This document shows positions 16,960 through 25,156 of a stretch of 34,071 nt of DNA, in pieces. The notes below the pieces were generated by a model that saw only the letters and a list, made by a program, of their open reading frames with translations, did not search any database and had not been told where the DNA came from. The position numbers and the translations under genes are program-made. The first letter of the stretch is position 1. Each line of letters opens with the position of its first letter. This DNA comes from Candidatus Fibrimonas sp. GTDB lineage: Bacteria > Fibrobacterota > Fibrobacteria > Fibrobacterales > Fibrobacteraceae. The DNA lies in contig JAISSJ010000177.1 of NCBI GenBank assembly GCA_031273195.1, positions 1 to 34,071 of the forward strand, in the 5' to 3' direction.

Positions 16960-17115
16960 TCAATTAGCACTACCATACTTTTCATCCAGAGCTGATTTCA
17001 ATTCCTGTTTATAATCTATGTCTCTATCTATAACCCCTCTATACTTTTCCAACCTTTCATAAGCAGCTCTCTTTTTAGATAGCTCAATCTCCGTTTCAAA
17101 GGCAACTGCTCTCAT
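16960..17115 (-). CDS. Small protein (51 aa), possible orphan antitoxin
   Basis: A 51-residue charged protein starting MRAVAFETEIELSKKRA and ending DIDYKQELKSALDEKYGSAN. The ending YK-x-EL-x(4)-DEKYG is reminiscent of short antitoxins of bacterial toxin-antitoxin pairs (from memory, weak). No toxin frame follows its stop; the next sequence is the poly-G/GC-rich block. The frame is open upstream to 17346, but the ATG at 17115 has TATATT exactly 7 nt before it, in a mirror image of the response-regulator promoter. That promoter geometry is the main reason to believe the gene is real. Confidence 0.5.
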   Translation of the reverse strand: MRAVAFETEIELSKKRAAYERLEKYRGVIDRDIDYKQELKSALDEKYGSAN

Positions 17116-17122
17116 GAGCGTA

Positions 17123-17166
17123 AATATAGTAAACGAATTAACTCGGATTCCTGCGTTTACTATATT
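17123..17166. promoter_or_regulatory. Back-to-back divergent promoters in a 13-bp perfect inverted repeat
   Basis: AATATAGTAAACG (17123-17135) and its exact complement CGTTTACTATATT (17154-17166) are separated by 18 nt. Each arm carries TATATT 7 nt before a start codon (17115 on minus, 17174 on plus). The two arms could be identical promoter cores, an operator for one dimeric regulator, or both. Confidence 0.6.
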
Positions 17167-17173
17167 CCCCCTA

Positions 17174-18358
17174 ATGGCCAAAATCCTAATAGTTGATGAC
17201 GAAGAAATAGTACGCGATGCAGTTGCGGATATTCTTGAGCTTAACGGACACCGCTGCACGGTTGCGGCGAACCCGCAGATAGCTTTGGAGCAAGTTGCCC
17301 TTGTGAATCCCGATTTGATAATCTCGGATTTTAAAATGCCCGGCATGACTGGCTTGGACTTGCTGAAGGCGGTGAAAAAAGAAAGACCTGCACAGCCGTT
17401 TTTGATGATGACCGCCTACGGCTCCATCGAGATGGCTGTGGAAGCACTGCAAAACAGGGCAGACCATTATATAGAGAAAAAAGACCTGCAAGTGGAAATT
17501 ATAGAACACGCCGTTGCTATGGTGCTTGAGAAACATAAATACAGAACGGAAAATTCCGCCTTGAGAAAAAAACTCTGCGAGAAAAATTTTATAGGACATG
17601 GCGAAAAATTTCTGCTCTTGAATAAATTTGTTGAGACGGTTGCCCCCACTAACGCTTCGGTTTTGATAACAGGCGAGTCAGGGGTTGGAAAAGAAGTTCT
17701 GGCACGTGCCGTGCATTACCAAAGTTTGAGAGCCGGCGGGCCTTTTGTAAAGATAAATTGTGCCGCACTCCCGGAATCCTTAATAGAAAGCGAACTCTTT
17801 GGGCACGAGAAAGGCTCTTTCACAGGGGCCTTGAAAACAAGACGCGGCAAATTTGAGCTTGCAGACGGAGGTACCCTTTTATTGGACGAAATCGGCGAAA
17901 TGCCCCTCGCCGCCCAAAGCAAACTCCTGCGTGTTTTGCAGGAACGGGTGATTGTCCGCATTGGCGGAGACGATGAAATAAAAGTTGATGTTCGCATAAT
18001 TTGCACAACCAACAGGGACTTGAAAGAAGAAGTGAAAAAAGGAACTTTCAGAGAAGATTTATATTACCGGTTAAGCGTTGTACCTATAAACATTCCGCCC
18101 TTGAGAGAACGCAAAGAGGACATCCCCGACTTGCTGGATTATTTCATAGGCAAGTTCAACGAAGAAAACGGCTACGCCGTTGAAGAGGCAAGCGAAGAGA
18201 CAATAGCCACGCTTCAAAAACAACCTTGGCCCGGCAACATCAGGCAACTGGAGAACGCCATTGAACGTGCGATGGTGTTTTGCAAAAGCGGCATTTTAAC
18301 TCCGGAATTTTTTGACATCAGCGATGATGAAAAAGCAAAAAGCAAGAAAAAGCCATGA
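17174..18358 (+). CDS. NtrC-family sigma54 response regulator lacking a DNA-binding domain
   Basis: A 394-residue protein. The receiver domain (about 1-115) has acidic DDE at 8-10, phosphoacceptor D52 (IISDFKMPG), T80 and K102/K103. The AAA+ domain (about 140-370) has Walker A GESGVGKE (167-174), the sigma54-contact loop GSFTGA (214-219, Ser for the usual Ala), Walker B LLLDEIG (DE at 238-239) and PWPGNIRQLENA near 351. The chain ends in a Lys-rich tail 20-odd residues later with no Fis-type helix-turn-helix; NtrC proteins are normally about 450-470 long. No frameshift is evident, as the stop overlaps the next ATG. It may act from solution, as DNA-binding-free FlgR-type regulators do. No histidine kinase is adjacent. 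Confidence 0.92.
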   Translation: MAKILIVDDEEIVRDAVADILELNGHRCTVAANPQIALEQVALVNPDLIISDFKMPGMTGLDLLKAVKKERPAQPFLMMTAYGSIEMAVEALQNRADHYIEKKDLQVEIIEHAVAMVLEKHKYRTENSALRKKLCEKNFIGHGEKFLLLNKFVETVAPTNASVLITGESGVGKEVLARAVHYQSLRAGGPFVKINCAALPESLIESELFGHEKGSFTGALKTRRGKFELADGGTLLLDEIGEMPLAAQSKLLRVLQERVIVRIGGDDEIKVDVRIICTTNRDLKEEVKKGTFREDLYYRLSVVPINIPPLRERKEDIPDLLDYFIGKFNEENGYAVEEASEETIATLQKQPWPGNIRQLENAIERAMVFCKSGILTPEFFDISDDEKAKSKKKP

Positions 18359-18504
18359 TTTTCAGCCGCAAAACCGATGAGCTTCCGCCTTGGAGCATAA
18401 AAAAGCAAAAGGCCTATAGAATTTCGCGTATTCTTTGGATAATGCAAATTGTGATAGCCCTGCTTGCGTCTATAGCAATATGCCTATGGGTGTTTGTTCT
18501 ATGA
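18355..18504 (+). CDS. Small single-pass membrane protein (49 aa)
   Basis: The ATG at 18355 overlaps the response-regulator stop (ATGA), and its own stop overlaps the ATG of the helicase gene (18501) by 4 nt. The protein starts MIFSRKTDELPPWSIKK, has a basic stretch (KKQKAYRISR), then one hydrophobic helix at about residues 26-48 (ILWIMQIVIALLASIAICLW) that would sit in the inner membrane. No family is recognised. The double translational overlap argues that it is real and expressed with both neighbours; it was too short for routine gene calls. Confidence 0.65.
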   Translation: MIFSRKTDELPPWSIKKQKAYRISRILWIMQIVIALLASIAICLWVFVL

Positions 18505-20177
18505 CAAGCCCTTGCATCATAGTTCAAAGCAATATGGAAGTGCTGCTGAATGTGGACAGCACATTGCATCACGAAGCACGAGACGCCATTGCCCCATTTA
18601 CCGAAATCGTAAAAAGCCCGGAGCACTTTCACACATACAGCATCTCGCACCTGAGCCTGTGGAACGCCGCCTCAACCGGACTAAAGGCAAACGATGTTTT
18701 AGCCCGGCTAAAAAAATACAGCACCTACGAAATTCCCGCAAGCGTTATCACCGAAATCACCGAATACATGGGGCGTTACGGGATTTTGCGTCTTGTGCTC
18801 CAAGACGGCAATCTAATTCTTGAGTCCGAGAGCGAAGCCCTGTTTATTGAAATCTGCCAAAGAAAGGAAATTCAAGGCTACATTGAAACCTTCATCTCAA
18901 AAAAGGCGGCAATCGTCAGCCCGCTCCTGCGTGGCAAACTCAAAATCCTGCTAACGGAACTCGGCTTTCCGGTGCAGGACTTAGCAGGCTATGTTCAGGG
19001 CGAGCATTTGGAAATTGGATTGAGGCAAAAGTTAGCAGACACCGGCGAAAAATTCACCCTAAGAGATTATCAAAAGGATGCAGCACAGATTTTCTACGCA
19101 TCCGGCTCGGAAAAAGGCGGCTCCGGCGTAATCGTATTGCCATGTGGTTCGGGCAAAACCATCATCGGCATAGCAACAATGGCCCTGATAAAAACCCACA
19201 CCCTGATTTTAACCCCAAGCGTAATCGCCGCCCGTCAATGGATAAGGGAAATCCTGCAAAAAACAAACCTGACAAAAGAGCAAGTAAAAGAATACTCCGG
19301 AGATTTAAAAGAAATAGGCCCGGTAACGGTAGCCACCTACCAAATCTTAACCCAAAGAAAAAAAAATTCTCCGCTAAACAAAGACTTCTCAAACTTCTCT
19401 ATCTTTGAATCCCAAAAATGGGGCCTGATGATTTACGACGAGGTTCATCTTTTGCCGGCACCGGTGTTTCGCTTTTCCGCAGATATGCAAGCTACAAGGA
19501 GGTTAGGATTAACCGCAACTTTGGTCAGGGAAGACCACAAGGAGACGGAGGTTTTTTCTCTAATCGGGCCTAAAAAATTTGACATTCCCTGGCGTATTTT
19601 GGAAAGTCAAGGCTGGATAGCAAAGGCAAAATGCCATGAGATTAGAATAGCCATGAACACGCCTCTTAGAATGTCTTATGTTGTTGCGCCGCTCAGGGAA
19701 AAAATCGCAATAGCTGGTTGCAACCCGGAAAAATTCAATGTTGTAAAGAATTTACTGGAAAAGCACAGCAAGGAAAGCGACCGTGTTTTAATAATAGGGC
19801 AATACATTGAGCAACTGGAAACATTAGCAAAGGAAATAGAAACTCCCTTAATCACAGGCAAAACGCCCAACAAGGAGCGAGATAGGATTTACGAGAGTTT
19901 TCGCAAGGGCGAGATTAGAATTTTGATGGTGAGCAAGGTAGGGAATTTTGCAATAGACCTGCCGGACGCAAGTGTTTTAATTCAAATATCCGGCACTTTC
20001 GGCAGCCGCCAAGAGGAAGCCCAAAGGCTGGGCAGAGTTCTGCGGCCCAAAAAAGACGGCCGCCCGGCGATGTTTTATTCCATTGTCACAAAAGATTCCC
20101 GCGAACAGGAATTCGCCATGAACCGCCAGTTGTTTTTGGTGGAACAGGGGTATGGGTATGAGGTGATATCTTCGTAA
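18501..20177 (+). CDS. XPB/Rad25-type DNA repair helicase
   Basis: A 558-residue superfamily 2 helicase of the bacterial XPB group. The N-terminal domain (about 1-170) matches the helicase-C-like damage-recognition part of XPB (YSISHLSLWNAASTGLKANDVLARLKKYS). Motif Q-like LRDYQ is at 187-191, Walker A GSGKT at 216-220, DEVH box at 313-316, and LTATLVRED at 337-345, the last being the XPB RED motif. Helicase motifs IV-VI follow (RVLIIGQYIEQL, MVSKVGNFAIDLPDASVLIQISGTFGSRQEEAQRLGR). ATG 18501 is chosen because it overlaps the upstream stop. XPB unwinds DNA in repair in archaea and eukaryotes; the bacterial role is less clear. Coupling to a response regulator is unusual. Confidence 0.9.
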   Translation: MTSPCIIVQSNMEVLLNVDSTLHHEARDAIAPFTEIVKSPEHFHTYSISHLSLWNAASTGLKANDVLARLKKYSTYEIPASVITEITEYMGRYGILRLVLQDGNLILESESEALFIEICQRKEIQGYIETFISKKAAIVSPLLRGKLKILLTELGFPVQDLAGYVQGEHLEIGLRQKLADTGEKFTLRDYQKDAAQIFYASGSEKGGSGVIVLPCGSGKTIIGIATMALIKTHTLILTPSVIAARQWIREILQKTNLTKEQVKEYSGDLKEIGPVTVATYQILTQRKKNSPLNKDFSNFSIFESQKWGLMIYDEVHLLPAPVFRFSADMQATRRLGLTATLVREDHKETEVFSLIGPKKFDIPWRILESQGWIAKAKCHEIRIAMNTPLRMSYVVAPLREKIAIAGCNPEKFNVVKNLLEKHSKESDRVLIIGQYIEQLETLAKEIETPLITGKTPNKERDRIYESFRKGEIRILMVSKVGNFAIDLPDASVLIQISGTFGSRQEEAQRLGRVLRPKKDGRPAMFYSIVTKDSREQEFAMNRQLFLVEQGYGYEVISS

Positions 20178-20183
20178 CATTTC

Positions 20184-20189
20184 TACCTT
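20184..20189 (+). promoter_or_regulatory. Putative -10 box of hisC
   Basis: TACCTT preceded by TTTC, 7 nt before the ATG at 20197. No Shine-Dalgarno. Confidence 0.35.
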
Positions 20190-20196
20190 CCCCTTC

Positions 20197-21285
20197 ATGC
20201 CCATTTCTCGCAAAGAACTGAATTCCATTCCGGACTATGTGCCGGGTAAGTCCATTGATGAAATCAGGGAAAAATACGGGCTTTTGCAAGTGACTAAACT
20301 TGCCTCCAACGAAAACCCGTTTGGGGCAAGCAGAGCGGCTATGGCTGCTTATAAAAAATGCGCCGCTAAGCTGCACTTGTACCCCAGAGGGTCTGCGCCG
20401 GAACTTGTAAAAAAACTTGCATTAAAGTGGAAAGTCAAAGAGGAAAATTTGATTGTAGGCAATGGCTCCGATGAGATTCTGGATTTGGCGGCAAGGGCGT
20501 ATTTGAACAAAGGTGATTATGCGGTTGGGGCAAATTCCACATTTTCACTTTATTCTTCCGCTACAAAAATAGCTGGAGCTAAATATAAAACTTTTCCGCT
20601 TGAAAAGTTTTATTACCCTCTTGAGAGTTTGTTGAGTTTTAAGAAAGCAAAAATTATTTTTATCTGCAACCCGAATAATCCAACCGGAACTCATTTTTCA
20701 AATAAAAAGATTTTTGATTTTCTGAAAAAGGTTCCCAGAGAAATTCTGGTCGTTTTAGACATGGCTTACAGGGAATTTACCGATGAAGATGAACCGCCTC
20801 TGCACAAGTGGATTAAGCTATTTCCAAATCTTTTATGCACTCGCACTTTCAGCAAACTGTACGGGCTTGCTGGGTTGAGGGTTGGTTATGGAATTGCTTC
20901 CGAGCAAATAATAAAAGTGTTGAAAAAGATAAAACCTCCGTTCAACTCAAATTACCCCGCACAGATGGCGGCAATGGCAGCCCTTGACGATGCTGGCTTT
21001 GTTGAAAAATCCCTGAAAACCAACAGCGAGGAACGCAGAAAACTCACGCAAAATCTGCAAGCTCTTGGCTTTGAGGTTTTGCCTTCGGGAGCAAATTTTG
21101 TCTGCGTGAAAATAGGAAAACAGGCAAAGGAGCTTGTAATCTGGCTTGAGAGCAAGGGCGTGGTTATAAGGCATTTAGGCAGTTTTGGTATGCCGGAGTG
21201 GGTTAGGATTACGGTGGGAACACCAAAGCAGAATGGGATTTTAATTTCTAAATTGCGTTTAAATTATGGATTTCCTTCCCGATAA
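20197..21285 (+). CDS. hisC: Histidinol-phosphate aminotransferase
   Basis: A 362-residue fold-type I PLP aminotransferase. Visible motifs: [12 protein letters not shown] (34-45), [14 protein letters not shown] (62-75), [17 protein letters not shown] (87-103), NPNNPTGT (158-165), D188 ([10 protein letters not shown]), and [17 protein letters not shown] with PLP lysine K220. These are the HisC signatures; the enzyme converts imidazole-acetol phosphate to histidinol phosphate in histidine synthesis. No other his gene is nearby, so related aromatic or phenylalanine transamination cannot be excluded. It overlaps the DUF1232 gene by 20 nt. Confidence 0.92.
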   Translation: MPISRKELNSIPDYVPGKSIDEIREKYGLLQVTKLASNENPFGASRAAMAAYKKCAAKLHLYPRGSAPELVKKLALKWKVKEENLIVGNGSDEILDLAARAYLNKGDYAVGANSTFSLYSSATKIAGAKYKTFPLEKFYYPLESLLSFKKAKIIFICNPNNPTGTHFSNKKIFDFLKKVPREILVVLDMAYREFTDEDEPPLHKWIKLFPNLLCTRTFSKLYGLAGLRVGYGIASEQIIKVLKKIKPPFNSNYPAQMAAMAALDDAGFVEKSLKTNSEERRKLTQNLQALGFEVLPSGANFVCVKIGKQAKELVIWLESKGVVIRHLGSFGMPEWVRITVGTPKQNGILISKLRLNYGFPSR

Positions 21286-21562
21286 TGTGCTTGTTTTGGT
21301 CACCTGCATATTTGTGCTGGCGGTTTGCATTTCTATTGTTGTTATCGCTTTCAAAATCGCATTCAAGATTAAGAGTTTGAAAATTAAACTTGCCGCCATG
21401 GGACTTTCGGCGTTATACACATTAAGCCCCATCGATTTTATTCCCGATTTTATTCCGATTCTTGGGCAAATGGATGATGCGGGTGCAGTTGCTGCGTTTA
21501 TCGGGCTGGCTCTTTCTGTTTATTCCGAGTTCAGGAAAAAGAAAAGGGAAACGAAAGATTGA
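21266..21562 (+). CDS. DUF1232 (YkvA-like) small membrane protein
   Basis: A 98-residue protein. An N-terminal transmembrane helix (about 8-30, [22 protein letters not shown]), then [48 protein letters not shown], which is the DUF1232 signature (Y-x-LSPIDLIPD-x-IP-x-LG-x-LDD). Function unknown. The start overlaps the 3' end of hisC, implying co-translation. It ends 12 nt from the convergent PEGA gene. Confidence 0.88.
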   Translation: MDFLPDNVLVLVTCIFVLAVCISIVVIAFKIAFKIKSLKIKLAAMGLSALYTLSPIDFIPDFIPILGQMDDAGAVAAFIGLALSVYSEFRKKKRETKD

Positions 21563-21574
21563 AATTTTATTGCT

Positions 21575-23467
21575 TTAAAATTGCATATGCCCAATCCCAA
21601 TGCAAATAGAAAAATACCGTGCATCGCGACCCTTAATTTGAGGCATATGATATTGCCCTTCGAGAAAAAGTATAACATAAACTAATCCTGTTCCGGCAGA
21701 TAATACAGGTGCCCAACCCCTCGGCCCTGAAATTCCATCGCCACTCTTCGTTTTAAAGCTATAATTTCCATAATAGCCCAAGCCGGCACCTCCCGACAAA
21801 TACCAAGACAAGTTTTTGGAACTCACCGGATATAAACTTGCGAAAGCACCAATCTTAAACAAACCTCCAGGATTAGGAGACCTATCGATGTCGGGATGTA
21901 TTCTTTTGAACACATCATCGTCAGTAAAAATGAAGCCAAGATCCATACTTAGCCCCAAGCGGATAAAATCAGCACCCCCGTAAAAGAATTCACTGCCTAA
22001 GGAATAGAAAATGCCTCCTCCTGAATGGGTAGAATCAATAGAGTTCATCATAATTAGTGCACCAGGAATAGGAAAGACTATAAAAGGAAACCAATGCCAA
22101 GAGGTTCGATCCGCCTCTATTCTCGCTTTTCTAGCCGCTTCTTCCTTCGCTTCCATATTTTTTGCTTGCTGCCGCTGCCGCTCCAGCTGCTCCTGCTGTG
22201 CTCTCCGTTCCTCTGCTTCTCTCCGCCGCTCCGCTTCCTGCCGCTCCCGTTCCATGCGTTGCTCCCTCGTCTCATGCACAACATATTCCACTTTGCCATT
22301 ATGTTTCAATTCAACATCTACCCTTTCCCTGCTTCTCCCAATCTCTATCTTGGCACACAGAGGAACCGAGCCGCTGAATGGCGTTTCCCCGACTTGCCTG
22401 CCATTCACAAAAACAGGCTCGCTCGCAGGCTCTCCGTTCCGCTCCGCCCTCAAAACCAAACCGCCTTTCTTCAATGATATGTTCCTGGCTATATCAAAAA
22501 CTTCACGCTTGCCCTTATTTATACCCACCTTAAAACCTATATTTTCATAACATTCGTGACTGAGCTTAACCTCATAACTGCCGGGGAAAAGCCTTATTTC
22601 GCCCAAAGAGTAAGATTTATCGCTTATTGACAAATTCCATTGCCTGTTTGTGCCTATGCCGTCCGAGTAAGCGGGATTTATTTCCAAAACCCCGAAATTC
22701 GGTTTCAACGCTATCGCTATGTTTTGGTTGTTCTGTTTTATGGAAACGGTTGTGTCTGCTGTTTCGTATTGCTCCAACCTTGCGATTATGCGAACACTGC
22801 CTTCGGGAAACTCGGTTTTGCAAGGCGTTTTGTTGCATCTGTCGTCAGGCAAGCCGTTAAAACTCAAAGCGGCTCCTTGCGGCTCGGAGCTTATGTTTGC
22901 CAGATAACGCTTTTCATCGTCAAATTCATAATCAACCGCTCTTTCCAAATCTCTTATGCCGCCGGGAACAGGAGGCAAAACAGCTTTTCCCCGTGAAGCA
23001 GCGCCGGGTATTTTCATAAAGCCATCGGGAAGTTTTTTCTCCATAATGGCACGTAAACCATTGATATCTTTTGTGTCGTCGGTAAACTTGTCAATAAGCC
23101 CGGAAGTGCTCACTTTGTACAACTCAAAATCTATTGTCAAATTAGAGCCAAATTTCCCAAAACGGCATTGCGCTACATAATCCACCATCGCCTTTCTTCC
23201 CAACTCCACAATGCACGAACTTTCTTTGCATTCTTTGACATAACTGTCGAATCCGCCCAAACGCTTGATTACAACCTCTTGCGGAAAAACCTCAAAGCTG
23301 CTTTGCGACAAATTGTTAACAGCTATTTCCTGAGCCTTGCTTGTGAGAAATTCCAATTCGTCTTTGCTGAGAATTCCATCGGAGGGCAACACGGCCACAG
23401 TTTGCTTGGCAGCAAAAATCGCCTGAACGCAGACAGCTATGATAAGCAAGAAAAAATTTATTCGCAT
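21575..23467 (-). CDS. PEGA-domain envelope protein with coiled coil and C-terminal barrel-like domain
   Basis: A 630-residue protein. ATG 23467 is used because it has GGAG 6 nt upstream and starts a signal peptide (RINFFLLIIAVCVQAIFAAK); the longer open frame only reads back through intergenic repeat A. The N-terminal part (about 20-165) resembles TolB/FlgT-type domains (QTVAVLPSDGILSKDEL). PEGA-like units follow (GAALSFNGLPDDRCNKTPCKT; GGLVLRAERNGE...VFVNGRQVGETPFSG). Residues about 395-454 are an Arg/Glu/Gln coiled coil. Residues 455-630 look like short amphipathic strands with GLGYYGNYSF and an aromatic C-terminus, so an outer-membrane domain is possible. Last gene of the surface-protein locus. 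Confidence 0.8.
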   Translation of the reverse strand: MRINFFLLIIAVCVQAIFAAKQTVAVLPSDGILSKDELEFLTSKAQEIAVNNLSQSSFEVFPQEVVIKRLGGFDSYVKECKESSCIVELGRKAMVDYVAQCRFGKFGSNLTIDFELYKVSTSGLIDKFTDDTKDINGLRAIMEKKLPDGFMKIPGAASRGKAVLPPVPGGIRDLERAVDYEFDDEKRYLANISSEPQGAALSFNGLPDDRCNKTPCKTEFPEGSVRIIARLEQYETADTTVSIKQNNQNIAIALKPNFGVLEINPAYSDGIGTNRQWNLSISDKSYSLGEIRLFPGSYEVKLSHECYENIGFKVGINKGKREVFDIARNISLKKGGLVLRAERNGEPASEPVFVNGRQVGETPFSGSVPLCAKIEIGRSRERVDVELKHNGKVEYVVHETREQRMERERQEAERRREAEERRAQQEQLERQRQQAKNMEAKEEAARKARIEADRTSWHWFPFIVFPIPGALIMMNSIDSTHSGGGIFYSLGSEFFYGGADFIRLGLSMDLGFIFTDDDVFKRIHPDIDRSPNPGGLFKIGAFASLYPVSSKNLSWYLSGGAGLGYYGNYSFKTKSGDGISGPRGWAPVLSAGTGLVYVILFLEGQYHMPQIKGRDARYFSICIGIGHMQF

Positions 23468-23501
23468 TTCGGGCTCCATTCTTTGATTTCCTTTTCCCAT
23501 T

Positions 23502-23567
23502 TTCCCCACAAGTTCACCTTTGCCAAACCCTTGGGGAAAAATCAAGGTCTGGGAGGTTTGCACCACT
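23502..23567 (-). repeat. Intergenic leader repeat, copy A (5' of PEGA gene)
   Basis: Most diverged of five copies. The stem CCAGA-CCTTG / CAAGG-G-TTTGG is kept by a G-T wobble, and the TTTTCCCC/GGGGAAAA pairing is kept, but the upstream hairpin (GYACC/GGTGC) is lost and the Shine-Dalgarno lies farther away. Confidence 0.85.
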
Positions 23568-23587
23568 AACCGCCAATAAAAAACGCC

Positions 23588-25054
23588 TTATAGCGTAGTG
23601 GCGGAAACAGGGTCTGATAGTTGTCCATCCCTAGCTTTCACCTTGTAATAGAATGTCGTAGCGGTTGCCAGATTACGGCTAGTATACGATAAAGCACTAC
23701 CAGCGTAGCCAAGCTCTGTATAAGGTCCTGAGGAACTTTCCGCTATATAAACGTAGTACCCGGAGGCGAAGGTTACAGCATTCCAACTGATAGTGATACT
23801 GTTTGACGAAACCGCCTCCGCAGTTACACTGGTAGGAGCACGCAGAAGCACGGTTGCGTTAACGTAACTCGATTGATCTCCCTCCAAAGTATTATTACGC
23901 ACTGATACTTTATAATAGTAGTTAGCGTTTGACGCTAGTTCTGTGTCGGTATATGAGTTTGACGTTGAAGTTCCAATTTCGGCGTAAGTGCCGGAATAAC
24001 TTTCGCTCCTGTAAATACGGTAAGCCGTGGCGTTCGCAAAATCATTCCAAGTGATAGTTATACTGCTCGATGTAAGGGACTCCGCTTTTACGCCGGAAGG
24101 AGCAGTCAGTAGCGTAGTGGTGGAAACAGAGTCTGATAGTTGCCCATTTGCAGCTTTCACCTTGTAATAGAATGTCGTGGCGGTTGCCAGATTACTGTTA
24201 GTATACGATAAGCTACTAGTGCCGTTAACAATCCGTGTATAAAGTCCTGAGGAACTTTCCGCTCTATAAACTTCGTAAGAGGAGGCGCTAGTTACGGCGT
24301 TCCAACTGATAGTGATACTGTTTGATGAAGCTGCCTTTGCAGTTACGTTGGTAGGAGCATGCAGAAGCACGGTTGCGGAAACGGAACTAGATCCATCTCC
24401 CTCCAAAGTATTATTACGCACTGACACTATATAATAGTATCTAGTGTTTGGCGCTAGTTCTGTGTCGGTATATGAGTTTGACGTTGAAGTTCCAATTTCG
24501 GCGTAAGTGCCGGAAGAACTTTCGCTCCTGTAAATACGGTAAGCCGTAGCGTTCGCAAAATCATTCCAGGTGATAGTTATACTGCTCGATGTAAGGGACT
24601 CCGCTTTTACGCCGGAAGGAGCAGTCAGTAGCGTAGTGGCGGAAACTGGGTCTGATAGTTCTCCATTATTAGCTTTTACCTTGTAATAGAATGTCGTAGC
24701 GGTTGCCAGATTACGGCTAGTATACGATAAAGCACTACCAGCGTAGCCAAGCTCTGTATAAGGTCCTGAAGAACTTTCCGCTATATAAACGTAGTACCCA
24801 GAAGCACCAGTTACGGCGTTCCAACTGATAGTGATACTGTTTGACGAAACCGCCTCCGCAGTTACGTTGGTAGGAACGTTTTTGTTACCGCTTCCACTGC
24901 TATTGTCGCCCCCACTGCTATTACCGCCTCCACCATTACTACTGCTGGATATACCATTGCCATCTTCTTCCCATTCAACCGAGCAGGAAAGGGCCAAAGC
25001 CAAGGCAAGCGAAATGCTTGCCGCCAATGCGAATTTTGAGACTGTTTTGTTCAT
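23588..25054 (-). CDS. Lipoprotein with five fibronectin type III repeats
   Basis: A 488-residue protein. Lipoprotein signal (ALALALSC, C24), a Gly/Ser/Asn linker (about 34-58), then five Fn3 domains in the order A1-B1-A2-B2-A3 (61-144, 145-232, 233-316, 317-404, 405-488). Type A starts PTNVTAEA and contains SITISWNAVT; type B starts PSGVKAES and contains SITITWNDFANATAYRIYRSES. The final domain ends exactly at the stop, with no catalytic domain. Such arrays serve as spacers or adhesive stalks on cell surfaces. AGGAG 5-6 nt before the ATG follows repeat B. Confidence 0.88.
   Translation of the reverse strand: MNKTVSKFALAASISLALALALSCSVEWEEDGNGISSSSNGGGGNSSGGDNSSGSGNKNVPTNVTAEAVSSNSITISWNAVTGASGYYVYIAESSSGPYTELGYAGSALSYTSRNLATATTFYYKVKANNGELSDPVSATTLLTAPSGVKAESLTSSSITITWNDFANATAYRIYRSESSSGTYAEIGTSTSNSYTDTELAPNTRYYYIVSVRNNTLEGDGSSSVSATVLLHAPTNVTAKAASSNSITISWNAVTSASSYEVYRAESSSGLYTRIVNGTSSLSYTNSNLATATTFYYKVKAANGQLSDSVSTTTLLTAPSGVKAESLTSSSITITWNDFANATAYRIYRSESYSGTYAEIGTSTSNSYTDTELASNANYYYKVSVRNNTLEGDQSSYVNATVLLRAPTSVTAEAVSSNSITISWNAVTFASGYYVYIAESSSGPYTELGYAGSALSYTSRNLATATTFYYKVKARDGQLSDPVSATTL
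23591..24874 (-). repeat. Higher-order 516-bp tandem repeat encoding Fn3 pairs
   Basis: Alternating units of 252 bp (type A) and 264 bp (type B): A1 24874-24623, B1 24622-24359, A2 24358-24107, B2 24106-23843, A3 23842-23591. The lengths sum exactly to the region. A1 and A3 are closer to each other than either is to A2. Confidence 0.85.
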
Positions 25055-25066
25055 AAAAACTCCTAT

Positions 25067-25140
25067 TTCCCCGTCAGTTCACCCTTGCCAAACCCTTGGG
25101 GAAAAAATCAAGGCTTGGCTGGTTTGCACCGTTGTGGTGC
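25067..25140 (-). repeat. Intergenic leader repeat, copy B (5' of Fn3 lipoprotein)
   Basis: Starts on the minus strand with hairpin GCACC-acaac-GGTGC, then the GCCAA/TTGGC and CCTTG/CAAGG stem, then GGGGAAA directly next to the AGGAG of the Fn3 gene. Confidence 0.9.
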
Positions 25141-25156
25141 GACTTGTTCATAAAAC

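Noticed and set aside
17116-17346. Longer version (128 aa) of the 51-aa minus-strand gene
   Set aside because: The extra N-terminal part is antisense to the receiver domain of the response regulator; the promoter geometry marks 17115 as the start.
23468-23566. Upstream extension of the PEGA gene through repeat A, starting MVQTSQTLIFPQGFGKGE
   Set aside because: The same peptide appears wherever the intergenic repeat is read in that frame. The signal peptide and GGAG site support the start at 23467.
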